Assembly (NCBI GenBank): GCA_946188165.1
Contig: CAMHTW010000013.1
Span: forward strand, 1 to 64,000
Length of the DNA: 64,000 bases
Direction: 5' to 3'
Origin: an uncultured Prevotella sp.
GTDB lineage: Bacteria; Bacteroidota; Bacteroidia; Bacteroidales; Bacteroidaceae
The translations under genes and the position numbers were made by a program. Below are positions 51,017 through 59,807 of this stretch, in pieces (position 1 is the first letter of the stretch; each line of letters begins with the position of its first letter). The notes under the pieces were generated by a model that was not told where the DNA came from, made no database searches, and was given only the letters and a program-made list of their open reading frames with translations.

Positions 51017-53140
51017 TTATTCTTCCCAATGGAACACGGCACCGTTGCGACGGTCTGGGTCTGGACCGGCAAAGTCCATAGAATAAGGACTGCCCGTTGT
51101 GGGACTCTTGCCCAGGTATCTGTGATTCTTCAGCGAAAGGAGCATGAAGTCGTGGTCGAGATAGTCTTGCCACAGGAATGTTTCGGCCTCCTTTGGATTG
51201 GTAGTAAAGCGCACGTCGCCAGGCAAACCGTCGCCATAGACTTTCACGTAACGGCCATCGGCACACTGAAGCGCGACGCGGCCCTGTCCGCAGTCTGTCA
51301 CCTTGAACTTCGTCAGACTGCTGTTGTCGCCGACATGGGTGTCATGAAGCAGGCCATGCTTCAGCGCAATGGCAGGACGGTTGGTAGCCTTATTGATGAT
51401 GCGGATAGTCTTGCCGTATGGGATATTCTTGCTACGGTCGGCCTTGGGCTCAACGACGGTGAAGTTGTCGAACTCGGCATAGCCACCCTTCAGACCTTTA
51501 TGGTTAAAAGCAAAGAGGGCATGGCGCGAACCTTGGAAGGAGATGAGCTGATACGTGAGTGGCATCATGCGACCCAGCATGGAGTAGTTATCACCATCGA
51601 AAGAATAGGCATACTGCGCCTGATTGTTGTCGTAGTAGCCAATGCAGCGAAGGTATATCTTGCCGCCAGGCAAATCTGCAGTAACAGAGACGATGACGGT
51701 GTCGTTGGTCAGTTGTTCGAAACAGCGCAGCGTCAGGGTCTTGCCATCCTTCACGACACCAATCCACGAGCAGGGCACATTGATATTGCCAAGACCAGCA
51801 ACGTCGCCATCCTTCATACCTTTGGTATAGAGTTCGACAGTGGTCACAGACGTAGGACCGATGACACGCTGGGTAAGCGTATTGCGTGCCCACATCAGTT
51901 GTTCGGCAGGCATTGACTGCAGGCGCAGGTGTCCGTTCTTCAGACTCCACTTGCTGTCGTCCGGATTGTGGTTCCACTGCCACACACGTCCTAACGTCTT
52001 ACCGTTAAAGTCCTCATTGCGATTGTAAGGGGCATAGGGTACAGTGTGTTGTGATTGAGTTGCAGCAGACATGGGCTTGAACCACGTGCGTGGTGCACGT
52101 CCCAAGTTACCCTCAAGACCAATCATGGGCCATCCATCCTTCCATGTTATCGGCATGAGGCAGACAGTACGGCCAATGGAGTGGAAGTCTTGCATGAGCA
52201 GGGCCCACCACGAACCGTCACTGGCCTGTACGATGCCGCCCTGATGGGCATTATCGCAACCTGTGGCATCGGCACTGGCTGGTGCGATGCCAAACTTCGT
52301 GCCATCCTCGCCGATACGGTATTTCGTGCCACGAGGCACGATAGTGCGCCCTACGCCATGATAGCCGTAAGTCTCATCGGCAGTGATGACACGGGTCTCG
52401 TAGGGTCCCCAGATGCTCTTCGAACGTGAGCAGAGCGTACGTCCGTTTGGTAAATAGTCGGTAGAGATAAGGTAATACATGCCATTGATTTTATACATGT
52501 GGTGCCCCTCACCAATGCCGCTGCCCTCAGGAATAATGACACGGTCGGTACCCTCTACAGGGCCGCTCATATCTGGCTTCAACTCCGTGCAATGAACCTC
52601 ACCATACTTGTGGATGGCATAAATCTTGCCGTCATCATCGAAGAGTACAGAAAGGTCGTAGATATTTCCTTGCATGTTGTGATGCGTCCAAGGTCCTCGG
52701 ATATCCTTGGAAGTAAAGCATTGCAGCCCCTTACCGTTGACGTTTGAAAAGACATAGAACTGCCCGTTAGCATAGCGGATGGCTGGTGCCCAGATGCCCT
52801 GACCGTAAATCTCCTGATGATTCTTCAGGGCAAACTTGTCGTCAGTAAAGTCAAAACGGTCAAAACAATACGAGATATTCTCCCAGTTTACAAGGTCCTT
52901 GGAGTGCAGGATGACCAAACCTGGCACCGTATGCATCGTCGTTCCTGCAAGATAGTAGTCGTCGCCCACACGAATGACATCTGGGTCGGAAAACTCATCG
53001 TAGAACAGGGGGTTGGTAAACGTGCCATTACCATTATCAGCCGTCCACGACGTCTGCGCACTTGCCGTTGGCAAATGAGAAATGAGAAATGAGAAATAAG
53101 AAATGAAAATGAAAAATGTGAGAATGATTATACGCTGCAT
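51017..53140 (-). CDS. GH43 family enzyme (probable arabinofuranosidase/xylosidase) with C-terminal sandwich and trefoil-like domains
   Basis: A 707-residue secreted enzyme. The five-bladed propeller (about 35-330) has the general base D52 in EFSDPDVIR, the second Asp in IYDLSVLFDDDG and the acid in GIGEGHHMYK. A beta-sandwich (about 360-560, from RNEDFNGKTLGRVWQWN, landmark FNGKTLGRVW) and a beta-trefoil-like end (about 570-707, RIINKATNRPAIAL) follow. The first ATG of the family-like N-terminus is at 53140; a TTG five codons upstream is less likely. The signal peptide's hydrophobic core (FFIFISYFSFLIS) is encoded by a 7-bp repeat array. Last gene of the arabinan operon. Confidence 0.87.
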   Translation of the reverse strand: MQRIIILTFFIFISYFSFLISHLPTASAQTSWTADNGNGTFTNPLFYDEFSDPDVIRVGDDYYLAGTTMHTVPGLVILHSKDLVNWENISYCFDRFDFTDDKFALKNHQEIYGQGIWAPAIRYANGQFYVFSNVNGKGLQCFTSKDIRGPWTHHNMQGNIYDLSVLFDDDGKIYAIHKYGEVHCTELKPDMSGPVEGTDRVIIPEGSGIGEGHHMYKINGMYYLISTDYLPNGRTLCSRSKSIWGPYETRVITADETYGYHGVGRTIVPRGTKYRIGEDGTKFGIAPASADATGCDNAHQGGIVQASDGSWWALLMQDFHSIGRTVCLMPITWKDGWPMIGLEGNLGRAPRTWFKPMSAATQSQHTVPYAPYNRNEDFNGKTLGRVWQWNHNPDDSKWSLKNGHLRLQSMPAEQLMWARNTLTQRVIGPTSVTTVELYTKGMKDGDVAGLGNINVPCSWIGVVKDGKTLTLRCFEQLTNDTVIVSVTADLPGGKIYLRCIGYYDNNQAQYAYSFDGDNYSMLGRMMPLTYQLISFQGSRHALFAFNHKGLKGGYAEFDNFTVVEPKADRSKNIPYGKTIRIINKATNRPAIALKHGLLHDTHVGDNSSLTKFKVTDCGQGRVALQCADGRYVKVYGDGLPGDVRFTTNPKEAETFLWQDYLDHDFMLLSLKNHRYLGKSPTTGSPYSMDFAGPDPDRRNGAVFHWEE
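53073..53107 (-). repeat. Heptad array encoding the signal-peptide core of a GH43
   Basis: On the plus strand AAATGAG three times, then AAATAAG and AAATGAA: five 7-bp units with GA every seventh base in the first four. On the coding strand it gives the hydrophobic stretch of the signal peptide. Confidence 0.8.
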
Positions 53141-53143
53141 AAT

Positions 53144-53166
53144 GATTAATTTCAATTGTCAATTAT
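53144..53166 (-). repeat. Short heptad array between two GH43 genes
   Basis: On the minus strand GATAATT, GACAATT, GAAATTA: three 7-bp units, GA-phased, beginning in the last codons of the upstream GH43 and including its TGA stop. Confidence 0.55.
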
Positions 53167-54178
53167 CAAGTAAGCACGGCCAACCGTCAACACTCCAGCT
53201 GATAGGCCGTTGAATAAGAATGGATGCCCCTTTATGGGCTATGCTGTAACCATGACAGATAAAGATGTCCTCGCCATTATAATGATAGGCAGCACAATGA
53301 CCGGCAGCCTCGAATTGCTGCTTGTCACCCTCTAAGAACAACGTGCCACCGCCTTTTGCCATATCTTTGCCGTCGCGGTCGAGGTATGGCCCATCAACAT
53401 GGCGGCTACGCCCTACGGCGACGCGGTAATTGCTCTTTGAACCACGACAACAGTAGTCCCAGGAAACAAACAGGTAATACCAACCATCGTGCTTGAAGAT
53501 AAACGGTGCCTCTATGGCATTGGTACCTGCATATTTTGAGGTAGGATTGGGCGCAACATTCTTGGAAGCCGGGTCGTAACGACGGGCTATGGTACGCGGC
53601 TGTTCGCCTGTGGCAACATGCATCGTCGTGTCAAGACGCACCAACTGAATACCATCCCAGAAGGAGCCCCATACAAGCCATGGATGATCCTGACTGTCGA
53701 TAACGAAGTTGGGATCAATGGCATTCCAGTTGTCGCGTTTTTCCTTAGAGGTGACGATACAGCCCTCGTCGTTCCAAACAGGATACGACAGCGACGGAGC
53801 CGAAAGCAGGCCGATGGCAGAACCGTTCTTGCCAAAGGTAGAACAACTGTAACTGAGCCACCAGCGATTGTGCCAACGGATAACGTCAGGTGCCCAGACA
53901 TGATGCTGGAAACCAGGCACTGAGTCGTGCGTCCATTGGGGCATCACGGACATGACGGGTTGACCACTGACAGTCCACGTCTTGCAATCCTTGGACGTCA
54001 TGTGCTGAATGCCCATGCCTGTAGCAAAGAGGTGCCACGTGCTGTCTTCGTAGGCCATGACAGGGTCATGTACCATGGGGGTGTCGGTCTGAAACCCTGC
54101 ACGTCTGCGATGATGTCCTTGGGCAGAGAGAGCCAAAACGGCTGTAAGCAGTAGTCCCATCAATAGTATTCTCTTCAT
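53159..54178 (-). CDS. GH43 family endo-arabinanase-like enzyme (single domain)
   Basis: A 339-residue secreted single-domain enzyme with a signal peptide (1-19). Catalytic positions: D38 in PMVHDPVMAY, the second Asp in NAIDPNFVID and the acid in NAIEAPFIF. The HHVWAPDVIRW and GSFWDGIQLV motifs are those of endo-1,5-alpha-L-arabinanases. It lies between two other GH43s of the arabinan operon, 5 bp after the upstream one. It probably cuts internal alpha-1,5 bonds of arabinan, although exo-acting relatives exist. Confidence 0.88.
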   Translation of the reverse strand: MKRILLMGLLLTAVLALSAQGHHRRRAGFQTDTPMVHDPVMAYEDSTWHLFATGMGIQHMTSKDCKTWTVSGQPVMSVMPQWTHDSVPGFQHHVWAPDVIRWHNRWWLSYSCSTFGKNGSAIGLLSAPSLSYPVWNDEGCIVTSKEKRDNWNAIDPNFVIDSQDHPWLVWGSFWDGIQLVRLDTTMHVATGEQPRTIARRYDPASKNVAPNPTSKYAGTNAIEAPFIFKHDGWYYLFVSWDYCCRGSKSNYRVAVGRSRHVDGPYLDRDGKDMAKGGGTLFLEGDKQQFEAAGHCAAYHYNGEDIFICHGYSIAHKGASILIQRPISWSVDGWPCLLDN

Positions 54179-54183
54179 ATTTC

Positions 54184-55950
54184 TTATCTTATTACATATT
54201 TCTTGCCATTTCGGATATAGATGCCAGGACGCTGCGATTGGAGAACACGTCGGCCATGAAGGTCGTAGATGGTTGCGGCTTTCTGAACGCGGTCAGTCAC
54301 AATGTCGGCAATACCTGTAGAGGCCTCAGTCTGGTAACCCCAAATTGTGACGCCTGTAGCAGTACACAAAGCAGTAAAGGACGGTGTCTTACGGTCGGTA
54401 GGTTCTAACGTCTGCTCTATCATAACACCATCATAAAGTGAAGTACCTGTCTGGATGGTGACATACGACGTACCTTCCTCAATGCTCCAGGTTCCTGTAA
54501 CAGCACCGCTGATGGTACCGTCGCTCTTCAGTTCAATATCAACAGGTGCTGAGATTGCCTTCGCAGTATGGTCCAGTTTGTAGTTATGGGTCAGCAGTTT
54601 ATACTTACCGGCTATCTTGGCGGTACCTATCTGCTGCGTGGTGGCGATGTCGGCACTCTTCACTTGTTCGCCTGTATATTCGAAAGGCGCTGCCACCAAC
54701 CAGCCACTCTTGTTCTGGAACACTTGGTGGACGCGCACCTGATGGCCTTCGCCCCAGTTCTGGAAACGGGTGTGATAGACCAGATAGGCACGACCGTCGT
54801 CGGCAGCAATGATGGAGCAGTGCCCTTGCGACCGTTCACCCATATTGCCAGTTACCTGACTGCCCCACGATGTGTAGGCACCAAAGATGTTGACACCACG
54901 GTTGCCATCATTTTCCCTCAAACCAAAGTTCAGCAGATACGAGGGATAAAGTGCTGCCTGACGATGGCTGTCGACATACGGTCCGTCAGGATTCTGAGAG
55001 CGAAATACGCGCATCTGATAGCCGCCATTGTTGTAGTCGTTGGCCACACCGCCCGCCGCCAGGCCGCCATTAGTGACAAACAGATAGTAATAGCCGCCGA
55101 TATACTCAATATAACTGCCTTCACCCGATGCATAGTATCCTCCTGCAATCTTTTTGCCAAAATACGGATCTACGGTAATGCCGTCGCCAGAACCCGTCAG
55201 TCTGTATTCTACATCGTAATCGCGTAAACCGGTCTGCTCGTCGAGTTCCAACATATAGATGCCACCACTCCATGAGCCGTACGACAGCCATAGTTTGCCC
55301 GCTTCGTCGTAGAACACACAAGGGTCTATACAGTTGGGATAGCGGCGCCCCCAGTTGTTGCCGACAGCATAGCGTGAGGGTAGCGACGGCTGTGTGCCGA
55401 TAACGATCTCCAAGTCAGTATCCTTATAGGATGTACTGGTATGGAATCCGCTTATCACCACGGGGGCTTGATAGCGGTAAGGACCTGTAATCTTGTCTGA
55501 GGTCAGGAGAATGATGCTGGAATACCAGTTGTCGCCATTGATGCTGAGGTACATGCACCACTTCTGCATGGCTTTGTTATAGACGACGTCCGGAGCCCAC
55601 ATGTTGCCATCAACAGAATAGTTGGTATTACCGCGTTTCGACCATGCCATCGCATTGAATGAAAAGTTCAGTTCTGCTCCGTTTTTCTTGATTATTGTGA
55701 CTTGAGGTGAGGTAAATGCCACGTTATTAGCTGCATTCGTACTGGTCGCAGTAGCCCAAGGAGCAGTCAGCGTGGTCCATCGCATCAGATCGGTTGTCTT
55801 GGCTGTAGCACGATGAGACCCAAAGATGTAATACGTTTTGGATACAGAATCCCACACGATACTGGGATCATGCACGCTGACTCGTTTCAACGAATACCCC
55901 ATAGAGTAGCCGGACACGAGAGTCATCAGGAAAAACAGGACGGATCTCAT
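54184..55950 (-). CDS. Extracellular endo-alpha-1,5-arabinanase-type GH43 with sorting tail
   Basis: A 588-residue enzyme with a signal peptide (about 1-19). The propeller has D28 in SVHDPSIVW, the second Asp in NCIDPCVFYD and the acid in ASGEGSYIEY; a C-terminal small beta domain (about 455-550, LKSDGTISGAVTGTWS) is that of extracellular endo-arabinanases. The end (ATIYDLHGRRVLQSQ, then PGIYIRNGKKYVIR) resembles a short type IX sorting tail, so it is probably exported to the surface. It is a close paralogue of the GH43 at 56021, which instead is lipid-anchored. Operon member. Confidence 0.9.
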   Translation of the reverse strand: MRSVLFFLMTLVSGYSMGYSLKRVSVHDPSIVWDSVSKTYYIFGSHRATAKTTDLMRWTTLTAPWATATSTNAANNVAFTSPQVTIIKKNGAELNFSFNAMAWSKRGNTNYSVDGNMWAPDVVYNKAMQKWCMYLSINGDNWYSSIILLTSDKITGPYRYQAPVVISGFHTSTSYKDTDLEIVIGTQPSLPSRYAVGNNWGRRYPNCIDPCVFYDEAGKLWLSYGSWSGGIYMLELDEQTGLRDYDVEYRLTGSGDGITVDPYFGKKIAGGYYASGEGSYIEYIGGYYYLFVTNGGLAAGGVANDYNNGGYQMRVFRSQNPDGPYVDSHRQAALYPSYLLNFGLRENDGNRGVNIFGAYTSWGSQVTGNMGERSQGHCSIIAADDGRAYLVYHTRFQNWGEGHQVRVHQVFQNKSGWLVAAPFEYTGEQVKSADIATTQQIGTAKIAGKYKLLTHNYKLDHTAKAISAPVDIELKSDGTISGAVTGTWSIEEGTSYVTIQTGTSLYDGVMIEQTLEPTDRKTPSFTALCTATGVTIWGYQTEASTGIADIVTDRVQKAATIYDLHGRRVLQSQRPGIYIRNGKKYVIR

Positions 55951-55970
55951 TCTGGTCTTTTTTAAAAAGT

Positions 55971-55993
55971 GTGGTGCTCACGAAGAGCACCAC
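55971..55993 (-). terminator. Stem-loop between the paralogous GH43 genes
   Basis: GTGGTGCTC and GAGCACCAC form a perfect 9-bp stem with a 5-nt loop, followed on the minus strand by ACTTTTT. It could act as a partial terminator or a processing and stability element inside the operon. Confidence 0.55.
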
Positions 55994-56020
55994 AGATGAT
56001 TATTATATTTAAATTATCAT

Positions 56021-57763
56021 TTATTCCTCGACGACTTTATAGCCCCATGCCGTCACACCTGTTGCAGCGTTCAAACCTGTGAATGCTGGTACCTGATTAT
56101 TGGTTGGCTCCAGTGTCTGCAGCACCATGACGCCCTTATATTCAGCACCATTCAGGGTGATGTTGACATAAGAAGTACCGTCTTTAGCTGTCCAGGAACC
56201 TGTGTAGGCGCCACTAATCGAACCATCGGCATTGAGCTGTACGTCAACAGGCGTAGCCAGTTCCTTGGTAAGGTGGTTCAGCTTATAGCGGTGAACCAGC
56301 ATCTTGTAGTTACCGGCTATCTGACTCTTGCTAATGAGTTGTTCATTGGCTATTTGGGCACTCTTGGCTATCTCGCCAGTGTACTCGAATGGAGCGGCAA
56401 CCAGCCACTTGTCTTCGTTCTGATACATCTGGTGAACACGCACGGCGTGACCTTCACCCTGTCCCTGAAAGCGGCTGTGATAGACGAGATAGGTACGACC
56501 GTCAGGAGCAGCAATCACTGAGTTGTGACCCTGCGAACGCTCAGCCCAAGCACCAGTGGCCTGACCGCCCCATTCGCCATAGGCACCGAAGATATTAACA
56601 CCACGGTTGCCGTCGTTCTCGTTAGGACCGAAGTTCAGTGCGTAGCTGCTGAACACGGCATTACCGCCCTTGCTGTCAACGTATGGACCGTCGGGCTTCT
56701 CAGAGCGGAACATACGCATCTGGTAACCACCGTTGTTGTAGTCATCAGGATCACCACCAGCCATCAGACCACCATAGGTCATAAACAAGTAGTAGTAGCC
56801 GTCAACATACTCGATATAGCTGGCCTCACCCGACACATAGTGGCCACCAGCAATCTTCTTGCCGAAATAGGGGTCAACGGTGATGTCGTCGCCATTGCCC
56901 TGCTGGGCATAGGTGACATCGTAGTCGCGAAGACCTGTAGCTTCGTCCAGTTCAAGCATCCAGATACCACCACTCCATGAGCCGTACGACATCCAGAGTT
57001 TGCCCTCTTCGTCGTAGAACACGCATGGGTCGATACAGTTAGGATAGCGGTTACCCCATTCTGTGCCGGTAGCATAGCGTGCAGGCAACGTTTCCTGCTC
57101 GCCAATAACCAGTTCCAAGTCGGTCTCCTTATAGCTGTCACCAGCTGAAAAACCGCCAATAACCACAGGAGCCTGATAGGTGTAGGGACCTACAATGTAG
57201 TCTGAAGTCAACAAGATAACGCTGCTGTACCAAAAATCGCCATTGATGCTGAGGTACATACACCACTTCTTCATCTCCTTGTTGTAGATGACGTCAGGTG
57301 CCCACATGTTACCATCGACACTCCAAGCAGCATTGGCCTTCTTCGACCACTCGAAAGCGTTGAAAGCAGGGAGTTCAACCTCTACTCCACCCTTCTTCAC
57401 CGTAGTGACTTCAGGTGTGAGGAAGGCGGCATCGTTGCCGACACCAGTCTCGCCGTTAACAGCCCAGGGAACGTTGACAGTCGACCAAGTCATCAAGTTT
57501 GTCGACTTGGCAACACCACGGTGAGAACCGAAGATGTAGTACGACCATGATGAGGGATCGTAGACTACGCTGGGATCATGGACACTGACACGGACCAGAT
57601 TTGAGGGCCACAGCACCTGTTCGCTGAACTCCGTTGGTGTATCAGCTATCACTGTGGGTATGGCGTTGTCAGGGAAATCATCCTCTTTACATCCTGTCAC
57701 GGTAGTCAGCATACCCAGACAGGCTGTTGCCATCATCCAATATTTTATATTTTGCTTGTTCAT
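56021..57763 (-). CDS. Lipid-anchored endo-alpha-1,5-arabinanase-type GH43
   Basis: A 580-residue lipoprotein (lipobox VTGC, C25). The catalytic pattern matches its paralogue: D63 in SVHDPSVVY, NCIDPCVFYD and VSGEASYIEY; GNMWAPDVIYN and GSWSGGIWMLELD are shared almost exactly. The C-terminal small beta domain (LNADGSISGAYTGSW) is present but there is no sorting tail. I use the ATG at 57763, which gives the lipobox; the longer frame overlaps the preceding gene. It follows the binding lipoprotein in the arabinan operon and would act at the cell surface on captured arabinan. Confidence 0.9.
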   Translation of the reverse strand: MNKQNIKYWMMATACLGMLTTVTGCKEDDFPDNAIPTVIADTPTEFSEQVLWPSNLVRVSVHDPSVVYDPSSWSYYIFGSHRGVAKSTNLMTWSTVNVPWAVNGETGVGNDAAFLTPEVTTVKKGGVEVELPAFNAFEWSKKANAAWSVDGNMWAPDVIYNKEMKKWCMYLSINGDFWYSSVILLTSDYIVGPYTYQAPVVIGGFSAGDSYKETDLELVIGEQETLPARYATGTEWGNRYPNCIDPCVFYDEEGKLWMSYGSWSGGIWMLELDEATGLRDYDVTYAQQGNGDDITVDPYFGKKIAGGHYVSGEASYIEYVDGYYYLFMTYGGLMAGGDPDDYNNGGYQMRMFRSEKPDGPYVDSKGGNAVFSSYALNFGPNENDGNRGVNIFGAYGEWGGQATGAWAERSQGHNSVIAAPDGRTYLVYHSRFQGQGEGHAVRVHQMYQNEDKWLVAAPFEYTGEIAKSAQIANEQLISKSQIAGNYKMLVHRYKLNHLTKELATPVDVQLNADGSISGAYTGSWTAKDGTSYVNITLNGAEYKGVMVLQTLEPTNNQVPAFTGLNAATGVTAWGYKVVEE

Positions 57764-57824
57764 AATTATCTTACTTTTAAAAAAAATGTTTTCTTTGATT
57801 TTGTTGTTCACAAATGAGAGAGGA

Positions 57825-59765
57825 TTACTCGAATACGAGATGGCTGCCATCAACAGTCATACGGAAGAACACGTTGTCGCCATCTGTAGGAGCGATGCCA
57901 CTGTAGCTCTGCGTATAGGTGTTGCCGTCGTTGCCTACCATCACACACTTAACATCTACAGAACCGCCATTATTAGTAACGCTAACAGTTACCATGGCTT
58001 CATCCATAGCCTTAAGCCATGCAGCCCAGTCTGTCTGACCACCGCTGGTTACAAGGTTAGGATTGTGTTCATAGCACTTACCCCAACCGTAGTTGTCGGA
58101 ACGTACCACACCATACTCGTTAGTTCCATCGCTGGTAAGAACCACACAGAAGTTGTTCCAGTTGTTCAGTCCATTGGTGAAGTTCTTGAAGCGTGTGCTA
58201 ACCGTCTTTCCTACAGGCACATTGAAGTCGGCAGAGTGAGCACCCCAGAAGGCGGTAGAGTTGTCCTCAGCACCAATCATAGTGTCGAATTCCAGGTGGC
58301 TGTGGTCAACAGTGAAGCGGAAATACAGGTCATTAGAGATGATGATGCCGTTATAGTACTGCTCGTAAGTGATGTTATCATTACCTACCATAACAGCCTT
58401 TACATCGGCTGTGCCGTTACCGTTATTAGTCACGTATGTTGTCACCTTTGCCCCGTCCATAGCTTTAAGCCATGCAGCCCAGTCAGTCTGACCGCCACTG
58501 GTTACAAGGTTTGGATTGTTTTCATAGCCTTTACCCCAGCCGTAGTTGTCAGCTCGTACCACTGCGTACTCATCAGTTCCGTCGCTGGTAAGAACCACAC
58601 AGAAGTTATTCCAGTTAGCAGCACCATTGGTGTAGTTGGTGAAGGTGGTAACGAAGGTCTCGCCAGCCTCTACCTTGATATTCTCAGAATGAGCACTCCA
58701 GAAATCACCGCTGTTGTCGATGGCACCGATGGTGACGAATGACGATGGAGGCACAACCTCGAAGGTACCGTAGGCCAGAATTGGCTTATCGCAGTTTTCG
58801 CCCTTATACGTCTTGTTATAGATGGCAATGAACTTCTGCGTACCCAACTGGCTGATATCTGTCAGCAACTCTATCTGCAGTTCAGAAACTGGCACATCCT
58901 TTGACACTTCCTGCTCGAACTGTACGGTAGCAGTCATATTGGCTATAGCATCCTCGAAGCTTGTGCCGACAAGCACCTTGTTAGGCAGTCCGTTGAAGGT
59001 CATCGACAGTGGATTCTTGTCCTCAGCAGAGGTGAAACCGCCAATCGGCTCGACGTTCGACTCGAGGAAGTTGATGTAAGAACCCTCAGGCACCAGGAAT
59101 GCACGAATAGTGGTATTCGATGCATCAGCATTCAGATTAGGCAGCTTTTCAGGTGCCAGGAAAGTCTTGGTAACTGTTCCATTGGTAATTTTCACAAAGA
59201 ACGTATCTACTTTGGAACGATCAATGGTCAGCACTACGCGTCCACCAAGTTTATCGACGCCCTTGTCGGTGTCGCTACCGAACGTGAGGTTACTCTCCAC
59301 CCAATCGCGATGAAGGTTGATGTATTCGTCACCCCACTCAGAGTTACCGCTGGGCTGGTGGTCAAAGCGGATGGCACCATACTCCTTATAGTTAGTAGCG
59401 CCACGGTCTTCGTCGTTACTGATGATAAGAGCAAAATTCTTATAGGTGTTCGTAGCATTTGGATTGATGCTCAGGTTGAACACTACATTCCATTTCTCGT
59501 TCTCTGGAATCTGGTAGTATTTGGAGAACTGCTGCCACCAGCCTGTAGAAAAGTCGGTAGCACCCACGGTATAGACATCCTCCTCCATTCCTACAAGTTC
59601 TTCCTCGCCACCACCTTGGTTGGCATTTCGGATGGAGTCAACTTTTTCCGAGATCCAGTCGGGAGAGCCTATAGAATACAGCTCCGCGCCCTCGCAGCCT
59701 GTCAGCATGAGCATACCAAGTGCAGCAAAACAAGCTGAAGTTGCTATTTTATTGAGATATTTCAT
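57825..59765 (-). CDS. Surface binding lipoprotein with three related modules, arabinan locus
   Basis: A 646-residue lipoprotein (lipobox LTGC, C24) in the SusE/F position after SusC and SusD. Residues about 343-495 and 496-646 are two very similar modules (both with NNFCVVLTSDGT, DNYGWGK and NPNLVTSGGQTDWAAWLKAM); about 55-225 is a diverged third copy (VGATDFSTGWWQQFS, KNFALIISND). A different domain (about 230-340, SFEDAIANMTATVQF) separates them. The similarity of the last two modules extends to the DNA, at a spacing of 459 bp. The tryptophans and Ca/glycan-like loops suggest a carbohydrate-binding module; ligand (arabinan) is inferred from context. Confidence 0.78.
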   Translation of the reverse strand: MKYLNKIATSACFAALGMLMLTGCEGAELYSIGSPDWISEKVDSIRNANQGGGEEELVGMEEDVYTVGATDFSTGWWQQFSKYYQIPENEKWNVVFNLSINPNATNTYKNFALIISNDEDRGATNYKEYGAIRFDHQPSGNSEWGDEYINLHRDWVESNLTFGSDTDKGVDKLGGRVVLTIDRSKVDTFFVKITNGTVTKTFLAPEKLPNLNADASNTTIRAFLVPEGSYINFLESNVEPIGGFTSAEDKNPLSMTFNGLPNKVLVGTSFEDAIANMTATVQFEQEVSKDVPVSELQIELLTDISQLGTQKFIAIYNKTYKGENCDKPILAYGTFEVVPPSSFVTIGAIDNSGDFWSAHSENIKVEAGETFVTTFTNYTNGAANWNNFCVVLTSDGTDEYAVVRADNYGWGKGYENNPNLVTSGGQTDWAAWLKAMDGAKVTTYVTNNGNGTADVKAVMVGNDNITYEQYYNGIIISNDLYFRFTVDHSHLEFDTMIGAEDNSTAFWGAHSADFNVPVGKTVSTRFKNFTNGLNNWNNFCVVLTSDGTNEYGVVRSDNYGWGKCYEHNPNLVTSGGQTDWAAWLKAMDEAMVTVSVTNNGGSVDVKCVMVGNDGNTYTQSYSGIAPTDGDNVFFRMTVDGSHLVFE

Positions 59766-59807
59766 AATCTTCATTTTTATCTTTATTACTGTTAAACCTT
59801 TTACCAT

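Noticed and set aside
57654..58742. 362-codon plus-strand frame opposite the arabinan binding lipoprotein
   Set aside because: It shows an internal repeat only because the real gene on the other strand is duplicated there.
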